Below are positions 1-6,840 of a DNA stretch of 13,035 nucleotides, piece by piece. Below the pieces are notes generated by a model. The model was not told the DNA's origin. It saw only the letters and a list, made by a program, of their open reading frames with translations, and did not search any database. Source of the stretch: JADHUC01 sp964617665. Lineage in GTDB: Bacteria > Planctomycetota > Planctomycetia > Pirellulales > Pirellulaceae. A program made the position numbers and the translations under genes. The stretch lies in NCBI GenBank assembly GCA_964617665.1, contig CAZUAH010000391.1:1-13035 (forward strand). The letters run 5' to 3'. Within the stretch, counting starts at the first letter, position 1. Each line of letters opens with the position of its first letter.

Positions 1-2
1 GT

Positions 3-482
3 CACAAATCGCCCTCGGAACAGCCAGGGGCGCGCGATTTGGTGTTGGCTTGCCCGCCGATGCGGAGCAACGTGAACCTTTCTCGAATCGTGCGCGCTGC
101 CGGATGCGGCGGCGTGACGCGGATGATCGTTGGCGGCAAGCCGAAGATCGACCGCAAGATTGCCCGTGATGCGATCGAACAGGTACAGGTTGATTTCCGA
201 CGCTCCTTGCCTCCTGCGCTGCGAAAGTTGAAGGCAGACGGCTATGAGTTGGTCGGCTTGGAGCAGACGACCGATTCGCAGTGCCTGTACGACTTCCGTT
301 TCCAGGCTCGCACGGTGCTGGTGATTGGACACGAGCGTCTCGGCATTACTGAAGATGTGCTGGAGTTGCTGGATCGCGTAGTCGAGATTCCCGTCTACGG
401 ACTGCCGCACAGCCACAACGCGGCGACGGCTGCTGCGATGGCGTTGTACGAGTACTGCCGGCAGCATGGAACGGGCGTCTGA
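3..482 (+). CDS. TrmH/SpoU-family RNA 2'-O-methyltransferase (5' end outside window)
   Basis: This protein is likely an S-adenosylmethionine-dependent methyltransferase of the SPOUT knot superfamily that methylates a ribose 2'-OH in tRNA or rRNA; the target cannot be told from sequence. The three SpoU motifs are in order: the N-x-x-x-x-R motif (NVNLSRIVRAAGC, from about base 69), the middle motif VLVIGHERLGI (about 318-350), and the C-terminal IPVYGLPHSHNAATAAAM (about 390-440). The last is normally S-L-N and here is S-H-N. The frame is open to the left edge with no ATG, and a TTG at base 39 sits directly at the first beta strand. I therefore treat the gene as 5'-partial, with only a few residues missing (159 visible; small members of the family are about 160-170). 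It ends 153 bases before proS on the same strand, so a shared translation-related context is plausible. Confidence 0.85.
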   Translation, partial: HKSPSEQPGARDLVLACPPMRSNVNLSRIVRAAGCGGVTRMIVGGKPKIDRKIARDAIEQVQVDFRRSLPPALRKLKADGYELVGLEQTTDSQCLYDFRFQARTVLVIGHERLGITEDVLELLDRVVEIPVYGLPHSHNAATAAAMALYEYCRQHGTGV

Positions 483-527
483 CCGATCCCCGTCCACTAT
501 CGAGGCGTAAGCACGGCGAAGTTCGCC

Positions 528-556
528 TTGTGGGCTTCCCGTCTAACTTGCATAAT
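528..556 (+). promoter_or_regulatory. Candidate sigma70-type promoter for proS
   Basis: TTGTGG at 528-533 and CATAAT at 551-556 are separated by exactly 17 bases. The -10 box matches the consensus at 5 of 6 positions; the -35 box matches only in its TTG. A start near base 563 would give proS an untranslated leader of about 70 bases. The rest of the 483-635 gap shows no gene. A short palindrome, GGCGAAGTTCGCC, at about 514-526 just upstream has no T-tract and is not called as a terminator. Confidence 0.35.
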
Positions 557-635
557 CTCCTCTTTCAGGTGTAGCCGTGGGACGGGGAGAGCCCCTGGAT
601 CTCTGCGGCTTCGATGTGATTTGAAAAGGAAAGTC

Positions 636-2150
636 ATGGCGAAGAAGAAGAAAAACGCGATCAGCCCGACGCGCGAAGAAGATTACCCCGAATGGTATCA
701 GCAGGTGATCAAGGCAGCCGATCTGGCCGAAACGTCGCCCGTGCGCGGCTGCATGGTAATCAAACCCTGGGGATGGGGGATTTGGGAGAACATGCAGCGA
801 GTCCTGGACGGCATGTTCAAGGATACGGGGCACGAAAACGCCTACTTTCCGCTGTTCATCCCAATCAGCTTCTTGGAGAAAGAAGCCGAGCACGTCGAGG
901 GTTTCGCCAAGGAATGCGCGGTCGTGACGCACCACCGCCTGGAGCCAGGGCCGGATGGTGGCTTGGTTCCATCGGGCAAACTGGAAGAGCCACTGATCGT
1001 ACGCCCGACCAGCGAGACGATCATCGGGGCCATGTACGCTCAGTGGATCCAGTCGTACCGCGACTTGCCGATCCTGATCAACCAATGGGCCAACGTGGTT
1101 CGCTGGGAATTGCGAACACGGCTGTTTCTGCGAACCACCGAATTCCTCTGGCAAGAAGGGCACACGGCACACGCAACCGAGGAGGAGGCTCGCGAAGAAA
1201 CGGCCCAGATGCTGGACGTATACGCCGACTTTGCCGAGAACTGGATGGCCGTGCCGGTGATCAAAGGCGAGAAGACGGCGGGCGAACGTTTCCCCGGCGC
1301 GATCTCCACGCTGACGATCGAAGCTATGATGCAGGACCGGAAGGCGCTTCAAGCAGGCACGTCGCATTTCCTAGGACAGAACTTCTCGCGCGCCCAGGAC
1401 ATCACATTCCAGGATCAGAACGGACAGGAAGTCTACGCGTGGACCACATCGTGGGGCGTGTCAACTCGGTTGGTCGGCGCCCTGATCATGACGCACGGTG
1501 ACGACGATGGATTGGTATTGCCGCCTAAGCTCGCACCCAAACACGTTGTCGTATTGCCGATCTACCGCAGCGACGAGGAGCGTGCACAGGTTCTGCCCTA
1601 TTGTGAAAGCCTGATGAACGAATTGAACGACCAGCAGTTTTCCGGCGGACCGATCCGGGCATGGATCGACGACCGGGACATGCGCGGCGGCGAGAAAAAT
1701 TGGCAGCACGTCAAAAGCGGCGTGCCGCTGCGGGCTGAAGTCGGCCCCAGAGACATTGCCAAAAACGGCGTCTTTCTCGCTCGCCGCGATACGGGCGAGC
1801 GGCAGGGCATGGACCGCAACGAGTTCGTGGCGACAGCCGGTAGTCTGTTGGACGAGATGCAGCAAGGACTATTTCAGCGAGCTCTTGAATTGCGCGAGAC
1901 CAACACGCGCAGAATCGACAGCCTGGACGAGTTCAAAGAGTACTTCACGCCAAAGAACTTGGACAATCCAGAGATTCACGGTGGGTTTGCCTCGTGCCAT
2001 TGGAGTGAAGATTCGGCAGTGGACGAAATCTTGAAAGAGTTGAAGGTAACGATTCGGTGCATACCGCTGGATGCGGAAGAGGAATCGGGAACGTGCATCG
2101 TGACGGGCAAACCGAGTACGTGCCGAGCGATCTTTGGTAAAGCATACTAG
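636..2150 (+). CDS. proS: Prolyl-tRNA synthetase, archaeal/eukaryotic-like short type
   Basis: This cytoplasmic class II synthetase charges tRNA-Pro with proline using ATP. The start chosen is ATG 636, preceded by AAAAGGA at 624-630, giving 504 residues; the open frame runs further upstream to a TTG at 528, but that stretch is not protein-like. The catalytic domain covers about residues 15-295. It has the proline-binding RPTSET at 123-128, motif 2 around RWELRTRLFLRTTEF (156-170), and motif 3 in the segment ending HGDDDGLVLPP (287-297). The anticodon-binding domain covers about 300-400 (KHVVVLPIY; WIDDRDMRGGEKNWQHVK). A C-terminal domain ends in KAY, and the terminal Tyr is characteristic of this type. 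There is no room for the inserted editing domain of the E. coli-type enzyme. The C-terminal domain has Cys454, 475, 487 and 496, but the usual CxxC is C-I-V-T, so the zinc site looks incomplete. Confidence 0.96.
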   Translation: MAKKKKNAISPTREEDYPEWYQQVIKAADLAETSPVRGCMVIKPWGWGIWENMQRVLDGMFKDTGHENAYFPLFIPISFLEKEAEHVEGFAKECAVVTHHRLEPGPDGGLVPSGKLEEPLIVRPTSETIIGAMYAQWIQSYRDLPILINQWANVVRWELRTRLFLRTTEFLWQEGHTAHATEEEAREETAQMLDVYADFAENWMAVPVIKGEKTAGERFPGAISTLTIEAMMQDRKALQAGTSHFLGQNFSRAQDITFQDQNGQEVYAWTTSWGVSTRLVGALIMTHGDDDGLVLPPKLAPKHVVVLPIYRSDEERAQVLPYCESLMNELNDQQFSGGPIRAWIDDRDMRGGEKNWQHVKSGVPLRAEVGPRDIAKNGVFLARRDTGERQGMDRNEFVATAGSLLDEMQQGLFQRALELRETNTRRIDSLDEFKEYFTPKNLDNPEIHGGFASCHWSEDSAVDEILKELKVTIRCIPLDAEEESGTCIVTGKPSTCRAIFGKAY

Positions 2151-2169
2151 GCGAGGGCCAACGCCCTTA

Positions 2170-2319
2170 CGAAATCCCAAATCCGAATTTCGAAACTCGA
2201 AACAAATCCAAATCTCGAATGTCCGAATCTCAAAACCTCCCTCGGCAGATCAGTTTCATATATTTAGATTTCGCATTTTGAATTTGTTTCGGATTTCGTA
2301 TTTCGAACTTCGGACTTGG
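2170..2319. repeat. AT-rich imperfect inverted-repeat element
   Basis: The left arm (about 2182-2230) and right arm (about 2265-2314) are imperfect reverse complements rich in CGAA/TTCGAA words. An outer 14-base block at 2182-2195 pairs with 2301-2314 at 13 of 14 positions. An inner 22-base block at 2198-2219 pairs with 2270-2291 at 18 of 22. The arms differ by an indel of about 7 bases between the blocks. The element is visibly more AT-rich than its surroundings. It fills most of the 184-base gap between proS and the DUF4416 gene, and an open frame reads through it. From memory, NPKSEFRNSK-like translations of this kind are common spurious N-termini in planctomycete and some deltaproteobacterial annotations, which suggests a multicopy intergenic repeat. 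It could act as a bidirectional RNA hairpin or be a small non-autonomous mobile element. Confidence 0.7.
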
Positions 2320-2334
2320 TCGCGGCATATTGAA

Positions 2335-2895
2335 ATGGGCGTTGTCAAGCAGCATCCTCCGGTCCTTCTGCTCCTGGCTGTATTCAGCCGGCATGAATCG
2401 GCACTCGCGTGGGCACGCGAAAAGGCCATCGCATGCTGGGGGCCGATCGCGATGGACAGCGACGTGTTTGCGTTTGAGGATACGGGCTACTACGCACCGA
2501 CGATGGGGCCTGGCTTGAAGAAGGTGCTCTTTGCGTTCGAAAATCTGATGGAACCGAAGAGGTTGGTCGAGATCAAGCGTCAAACGAATGCTTGGGAAAC
2601 GGAATATCGTGAGACAAACGACCATCCGGAAGCGCGACCACTGAACCTGGATCCGGGATATTTGACCGAGGCCAAGTTGGTGCTGGCCACGACGAAAGAT
2701 CGCGACCATCGGCTGTATTTGAATCAGGGGATCTTTGCCGAGGTCACCTTGTACTACCAACGGGGCCAAGGATGGAAATCGCGCGAATGGACCTATTCCG
2801 ACTACCGCAGCCCTGCGTATCATGAGTTTTTTGCTCGCTGCCGAGTCTACTTGCGCAGGGCATACGGAAGGAACAGAAATATCAGCAAGGCGTAG
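2335..2895 (+). CDS. DUF4416 family protein
   Basis: The protein has 186 residues from ATG 2335 and belongs to the uncharacterised DUF4416 family; no enzymatic role is known to me. Family landmarks are clear: a hydrophobic first strand (PPVLLLLAVFSR), then FEDTGYYAPTMGPGLKK, then KRLVEIKRQTNAWE. After these come LNLDPGYLTEAKLVLATTKD with HRLYLNQGIFAEVTLYY, and finally REWTYSDYRSPAYHEFF. The conserved Asp, Tyr and His residues look like a possible active or binding site, which is inference. The length matches the usual size of about 180. The open frame extends upstream to base 2134, but those 67 codons overlap the end of proS and translate the inverted repeat, so ATG 2335 is preferred although it has no recognisable Shine-Dalgarno. 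The next gene starts 9 bases after its stop, so the two are probably cotranscribed. Confidence 0.88.
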   Translation: MGVVKQHPPVLLLLAVFSRHESALAWAREKAIACWGPIAMDSDVFAFEDTGYYAPTMGPGLKKVLFAFENLMEPKRLVEIKRQTNAWETEYRETNDHPEARPLNLDPGYLTEAKLVLATTKDRDHRLYLNQGIFAEVTLYYQRGQGWKSREWTYSDYRSPAYHEFFARCRVYLRRAYGRNRNISKA

Positions 2896-2904
2896 ACCGA
2901 GAGC

Positions 2905-4032
2905 ATGAGTACAGACGTCCCTCTATGGTTTGTCCCGGCGGCCATCCTGCCTAGCCTGATCGTGGCTTTGATGGTCGCGTACGTAGTTCGCCGCTGGGCA
3001 CCGTCGTGGGGACTGTTAGACAAGCCGGCCGAAAGGAAGGTCCATACCACGTCGACGCCCTTGGGTGGCGGTTTGGCAATCTGGATCGCAGTAATCGGTC
3101 CGTTGGCCCTCGGTCAACTCGTGCTGTGGCTGGTGCATTCCGGTCGTTTGAACAGCGATATCATTCCGCAGTTCGCTCAACTGCACATAGGTGGGTTGGT
3201 GGAACAGTCGGCGGCGTTGTGGACCGTGCTCGGGGCCGCTACGGTTCTGATGCTGGTGGGTTTGGCCGACGACCGCTGGGGCCTGCCCTGGCAGTTGCGA
3301 CTGGGCACTCAATTCGCGGTGGCAGCCGTGTGTGTCACGTCGCAGGATTGGCGGCTGACTGCCTTTATTGACGTGCCCGTCGTGACTTGGCTCCTGTCGG
3401 TCCTGTGGATTGTGGCCCTGGTCAATGCGTTCAACATGCTGGACAACATGGATGGCCTGTCGGCTGGAATCGCTGCGATTGCGTCGGGGTTACTGGCCAC
3501 TGTCATGTTGACAGTCCGGGCGACCGACGCAAATGGTCCTCAGTTGTTCGTAGGCGGATTTCTGCTCGTGATGGTTGGCGCCCTGGTGGGGTTTCTGTGG
3601 CACAATCGACCGGTCGCCAAGTTGTTCATGGGTGATGCCGGCAGCTACTTCGTCGGTTTCTTGATCGCGGTAATGACGCTGTTGGCCACCTTTTCCAGTT
3701 ACGACAGCACTGCACAGCACGCGGTTTTTGCTCCGCTCTGCGTCATGGCTGTGCCGCTGTACGACATGACCACTGTGCTGTGGATCCGCATTCGCGAGGG
3801 TCGAAGTCCTTTTCAAGCGGATAAATCTCACTTCTCGCACCGGTTGGTCGAACTCGGTTTGACGAAAGGGCAAGCGGTACTTACGATTTATTTGACGACT
3901 GCCACTTGTGGGTTAGGCGCGTTGTTACTGCACCGGGTGGATGCCATTGGGGCGGGGATCATTCTGCTGATGATCCTATGCGTGCTCATGTTGATCGCCA
4001 TTTTGGAGACTACGGGCCGGAGCAACTCGTAG
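2905..4032 (+). CDS. WecA/TagO-type undecaprenyl-phosphate sugar-1-phosphate transferase
   Basis: This polytopic inner-membrane enzyme of the MraY/WecA (glycosyltransferase 4) family moves a sugar-1-phosphate, commonly GlcNAc-1-P, from a UDP-sugar to a polyprenyl phosphate carrier. That starts synthesis of a surface polysaccharide or O-antigen-like glycan. Motifs appear in order: LLDKPAERKVH (38-47), the Mg-binding GLADDRWG (119-126), NAFNMLDNMDGLSAG (174-188), FMGDAGSYFVGF (241-252), and GRSPFQADKSHFSHRL (299-314). The last is the HxxHR-type motif of the WecA branch, not the HHHFE ending of MraY. Many hydrophobic helices span the 375 residues, the usual family size. The start is ATG 2905 with only a weak GAG upstream, and the gene lies 9 bases behind DUF4416. 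The donor sugar cannot be deduced. No glycosyltransferases or flippase genes follow it here. Confidence 0.93.
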   Translation: MSTDVPLWFVPAAILPSLIVALMVAYVVRRWAPSWGLLDKPAERKVHTTSTPLGGGLAIWIAVIGPLALGQLVLWLVHSGRLNSDIIPQFAQLHIGGLVEQSAALWTVLGAATVLMLVGLADDRWGLPWQLRLGTQFAVAAVCVTSQDWRLTAFIDVPVVTWLLSVLWIVALVNAFNMLDNMDGLSAGIAAIASGLLATVMLTVRATDANGPQLFVGGFLLVMVGALVGFLWHNRPVAKLFMGDAGSYFVGFLIAVMTLLATFSSYDSTAQHAVFAPLCVMAVPLYDMTTVLWIRIREGRSPFQADKSHFSHRLVELGLTKGQAVLTIYLTTATCGLGALLLHRVDAIGAGIILLMILCVLMLIAILETTGRSNS

Positions 4033-4048
4033 TTTGGCTCAGACTACT

Positions 4049-4086
4049 ATTCCACGATCGACGATTCCACAGTAAATAGGTATGGT
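4049..4086 (+). promoter_or_regulatory. Possible promoter/operator before the ketosynthase-like gene
   Basis: In the 96-base gap, the 7-mer ATTCCAC occurs twice (4049-4055 and 4064-4070), 15 bases apart. Overlapping it, TCGACG (4058-4063) and TATGGT (4081-4086) are separated by 17 bases, each matching sigma70 consensus at 4 of 6. The repeat could be an operator, but both signals are weak and could be chance. Confidence 0.2.
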
Positions 4087-4128
4087 GCATGTTCTCGACT
4101 AGGGACCGGTAATCTGAGTTACTCATAA

Positions 4129-5394
4129 ATGGTTAACAATAAGGAAGTTGTCATCACCGGGGTTGGTGTTGTCAGTCCTATCGGCACTGGCAAGGAAGCG
4201 TATTGGGATTCGCTTCGCAATGGCCGTAGCGGGGTTGGGCCGCTATCGTTCGCGGCTGATACCGATTTGCCCGTGAAGTTTGGTGGCGAAATCAAGGAGT
4301 TTGATCCGAAACAATTCGTCAAACCTCGGAAGAGCCTGAAGCTGATGTGCCGCGAGATCCAGACGGGCCACTCGGCGGCAGTGCTGGCGATCCAGGATGC
4401 GAATCTAGACAAAGGGGATGTCGATCCGGATCGTTACGGCGTTGTGCTGGGCACCGAGATGTTCTACTGCGAATTGCACGAACTTGCGGACGCCTATCGA
4501 AAATGCGTCGTCAATGGCCAGTTGCAGCCGGAGTTGTGGGGCGAAGGCGCGATGAGCGACCTCAATCCATTGTGGATGCTGAAGCAACTGCCGAACATGG
4601 TTGCCTGTCACGTGGCGATCGCCGAAGACGCGCGCGGACCAAACAACACGGTCGTGCTGGACGAAGTATCGTGCCTTTTGGCACTGATCGAAAGCGTCTC
4701 CGTCATCCAGCGTGGCCATGCCGATGTGGTGATTTCGGGCGGTTGCGGTACACGGATCAACATAACTCGGATAATGTATCGCGGCGACGGTGCGTGGTCA
4801 CACCGGCACGACGATCCTCAAGCGGCGTGCCGACCCTTTGACGCCGATCGAGATGGCGGCGTCATTGGCGAAGGTGCCGGCGCTTTTGTACTGGAAAGCC
4901 GCGAACATGCCGAGGCTCGCGGAGCGAATATTATCGCTCGTGTCTTGGGGCATGGCAGCACTCACGGAGCCCCTGCCACCGATCGCGATCGCAGTGTTGA
5001 GGGAATTCGTCGTTCGATCGACGCCGCTTTGCGCAGCGCGCAGGTCACAGCGGCGGACGTTGGCCACGTTAACGCTAACGGTTCGAGTATGATCGTACCG
5101 GACCAAATCGAGGCGCAAGCTATACATGATTGCCTGGGCGATACACCGGTCACTGCGCCAAGAAGCTACTTTGGATGCCTCGGTGCAGGGGCTGGCGTGG
5201 TCGAGATGATGGGCAGCGTCTTGGCAATTGCTGAAGGCGAAGTACCCGCCACGCTCAACTATCAGCGTCCCGATCCTTCGTGTCCCATCAATGTGATTCG
5301 TGATGAGCCGTTGGCAATGGCCAGTAGCGTGTCCCTGGTATTGAGCCAATCGGAGAGGGGGCAGGCGGTGGCGGTGGTGATTGCCGCTCCATGA
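4129..5394 (+). CDS. Beta-ketoacyl-synthase-fold protein, apparently lacking the catalytic triad
   Basis: The 421-residue protein has the full length and landmarks of FabF-type (KAS II) synthases, which condense acyl and malonyl groups on ACP in the cytoplasm. These are VVITGVGVVSPIG (7-19), RGPNNTVV (169-176), GHADVVISGG (196-205), and RPFDADRDGGVIGEGAGAF (235-253). The catalytic positions differ. An ungapped alignment between GPN and IQRG puts Glu179 at the nucleophile Cys. The VNAHGTST block reads VNANGSSM (Asn317 for His). The K-S-M-T-G-H block reads R-S-Y-F-G-C (Arg345 for Lys, Cys350 for His). The C-terminal GFGG(T/H)N loop is absent. The reading frame is intact, so the protein is probably maintained as a non-condensing partner (chain-length-factor-like) or a repurposed binding protein. 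Cys182 lies three residues past the expected site and could compensate only with gaps. It converges with the lipoprotein gene, 76 bases apart, and no clear terminator is visible between them. Confidence 0.88.
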   Translation: MVNNKEVVITGVGVVSPIGTGKEAYWDSLRNGRSGVGPLSFAADTDLPVKFGGEIKEFDPKQFVKPRKSLKLMCREIQTGHSAAVLAIQDANLDKGDVDPDRYGVVLGTEMFYCELHELADAYRKCVVNGQLQPELWGEGAMSDLNPLWMLKQLPNMVACHVAIAEDARGPNNTVVLDEVSCLLALIESVSVIQRGHADVVISGGCGTRINITRIMYRGDGAWSHRHDDPQAACRPFDADRDGGVIGEGAGAFVLESREHAEARGANIIARVLGHGSTHGAPATDRDRSVEGIRRSIDAALRSAQVTAADVGHVNANGSSMIVPDQIEAQAIHDCLGDTPVTAPRSYFGCLGAGAGVVEMMGSVLAIAEGEVPATLNYQRPDPSCPINVIRDEPLAMASSVSLVLSQSERGQAVAVVIAAP

Positions 5395-5470
5395 ACGGCT
5401 CGCAATGGCTTTGCCCTCAGAGCGAAACGTGGCATGTCTGATGGGACCGGACGTCTCTCGTAGACCGCCA

Positions 5471-6457
5471 CTACCAGGTCGCGCGTGTGCGTGCGTAGTC
5501 CATCGCAGGTCGCCTTTGCGGTTGATGAACCCGGTTGATCTGCGCCATGGCCATCCGGTGTTCTCGGCCGGACTGTTCGACGCGTGCCAGCGCCCTCTGA
5601 TACATCTCTTCGTCTGATCGTTCCGCAGCGGCCGAGTACATTTGGTAGGCGCGTTCGAAGTCGCTCATCGCTTCATAGGCGACGCCCAGATTGTACATGG
5701 CAGCGTCGCTTTCGGGGTTCTCTGCCAGAGCGGCTTGCCAATGTTCCATGGCCCTTGCCCAATCGCCTTCGCGGGCCGATTCGTTTCCTTGGCGTATGGC
5801 AGTGGCTCCCTTGCCGAAGGTTGCACCGGCGAGTCGCACGTCGAGGCGTTTCTGATGCGGTGTGATTTTGCGAGCTGCCTCGATGGCGGCTTCGCGCACC
5901 AGTTTGGCAAGCACTTTCTGACGCGATGTTGGCCCTGTTCGGTCGTCGGTCAATTCGCCTGAATAAGATGCCGTGGTTCGGTCTTTGGCGAGAGTTTGGC
6001 CTGTCCTGACATCAATCAACTGGTAGTCAACGGCGGCGGTAACCGTTGGGTCTCCGACCCGAATTACCGCACCGCCCATGTCATAGCCGCCCTCCTCACG
6101 AAACCGCACCTGCGGGACAAGGATCGCATCCAGACGCATTCGCCCCGCGGCCTCGATCGCAGCGACGGTATCTACCTTTCCTGCGCTGTCGTACAGCGGA
6201 GCGGGTGCAAAACGCTCAAGGTCCGCCGGGTTCACCAGACGGTAGTACTCGCTGTCCGCCAGTGTCGACACCATCGTTTCGTGGGCAAGCGGCCCGGAAT
6301 CCTCCGGACCTGCACAGTAGAGCACGGCCAGTTGGCGCACACTGGACACGTCAGCCGAGGCGGGTTGAAGTTGCGTCATTGTTGCCGTGGTAGCACAACC
6401 GGACATCAAGCCGATACACAGCAGAGTCAACGCTGGCGAAGCTAGCTTTGCAGTCAT
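5471..6457 (-). CDS. Predicted outer-membrane lipoprotein, CsgG/LpoB-like region plus TPR
   Basis: The protein has 328 residues from ATG 6457; a TTG six bases further upstream (6463) is also possible. It begins with a lipoprotein signal: a charged start, a hydrophobic core, and lipobox L-M-S-G-Cys21 followed by Ala, which suggests outer-membrane sorting. Residues about 38-195 read as an alternating alpha/beta domain (RQLAVLYCAG; YYRLVNPADLERF; LDAILVPQVRFRE; VDYQLIDVRTGQTL). In pattern this resembles CsgG/LpoB-like domains of periplasmic lipoproteins, but the match is by feel and unproven. Residues about 217-284 form a TPR pair (EGDWARAMEHWQAALAENPE; AAMYNLGVAYEAMSDFERAY). The tail is rich in Arg, Gln and Met. 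The likely role is a periplasmic scaffold or envelope-assembly factor; no enzyme motif is visible. It is monocistronic here, opposite to both neighbours. Confidence 0.8.
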   Translation of the reverse strand: MTAKLASPALTLLCIGLMSGCATTATMTQLQPASADVSSVRQLAVLYCAGPEDSGPLAHETMVSTLADSEYYRLVNPADLERFAPAPLYDSAGKVDTVAAIEAAGRMRLDAILVPQVRFREEGGYDMGGAVIRVGDPTVTAAVDYQLIDVRTGQTLAKDRTTASYSGELTDDRTGPTSRQKVLAKLVREAAIEAARKITPHQKRLDVRLAGATFGKGATAIRQGNESAREGDWARAMEHWQAALAENPESDAAMYNLGVAYEAMSDFERAYQMYSAAAERSDEEMYQRALARVEQSGREHRMAMAQINRVHQPQRRPAMDYARTRATW

Positions 6458-6840
6458 TCCCAAACCATCAAGCGGAATCGGTCGAACGAGGAAGAGAATT
6501 ACGTGCTAATCATCGTCATTACATCGCGGCCAAGTCCTGCCCAAGTGGACCGGAGGTCGATCTAAGCAGCCAGCGGCGTCTAGGAACACGCCAGCTTACT
6601 TAAGAGGTGTCGTGAAGGAGTCATCTTGGTCGGTGGTGAACTCGAACATCATTGCCGTTGTTCTACGCAAAGGTTCTCATTGCTTTGGAACGGCACGGTC
6701 GATATCATTTGCCCCGTTGCATCCTCCTTCAGATCGCTGTGCGACTGCGTGTTGAATAAGTACCACCTTATCTGAGTCGGTCCTGGTCTTCGCGCAGCGG
6801 AGGTGGAACGGCCGCTCTTTTGGCATGATTGGCAGTGCGA
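6458..6840. other. Divergent intergenic region with no confident gene
   Basis: These 383 bases separate the minus-strand lipoprotein gene from the + strand dehydrogenase and should hold promoters for both. I see no strong -35/-10 pair on either strand. Small structures are a 5-bp hairpin GGCGT/ACGCC at 6575-6592 and ATAAG-N6-CTTAT at about 6756-6771. A 47-codon frame starting with GTG 6612 after AGAGGTG, ending at 6755, has no recognisable product. No remnant of an enoyl-CoA hydratase domain is evident upstream of the dehydrogenase. Confidence 0.5.

Noticed and set aside
514..526. Palindrome GGCGAAGTTCGCC after the methyltransferase gene as a terminator
   Set aside because: The stem is short and no T-tract follows.
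528..635. Upstream extension of proS to TTG 528
   Set aside because: The added residues do not look like ProRS, the stretch contains the candidate promoter, and ATG 636 has its own ribosome binding site.
543..1367. Long minus-strand open frame inside proS
   Set aside because: It lies opposite a convincing conserved gene, has no recognisable domain, and is the kind of antisense frame expected in GC-rich DNA.
2134..2334. N-terminal 67-codon extension of the DUF4416 frame
   Set aside because: It overlaps the end of proS and translates the inverted repeat; DUF4416 homology begins right after ATG 2335.
5395..5470. Bidirectional terminator between the convergent ketosynthase-like and lipoprotein genes
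   Set aside because: I found no stable stem with T-tracts in these 76 bases.
6612..6755. 47-codon frame with GTG start and AGAGGTG upstream in the divergent gap
   Set aside because: The product is not recognised, the frame is short and there is no supporting context; likely chance.
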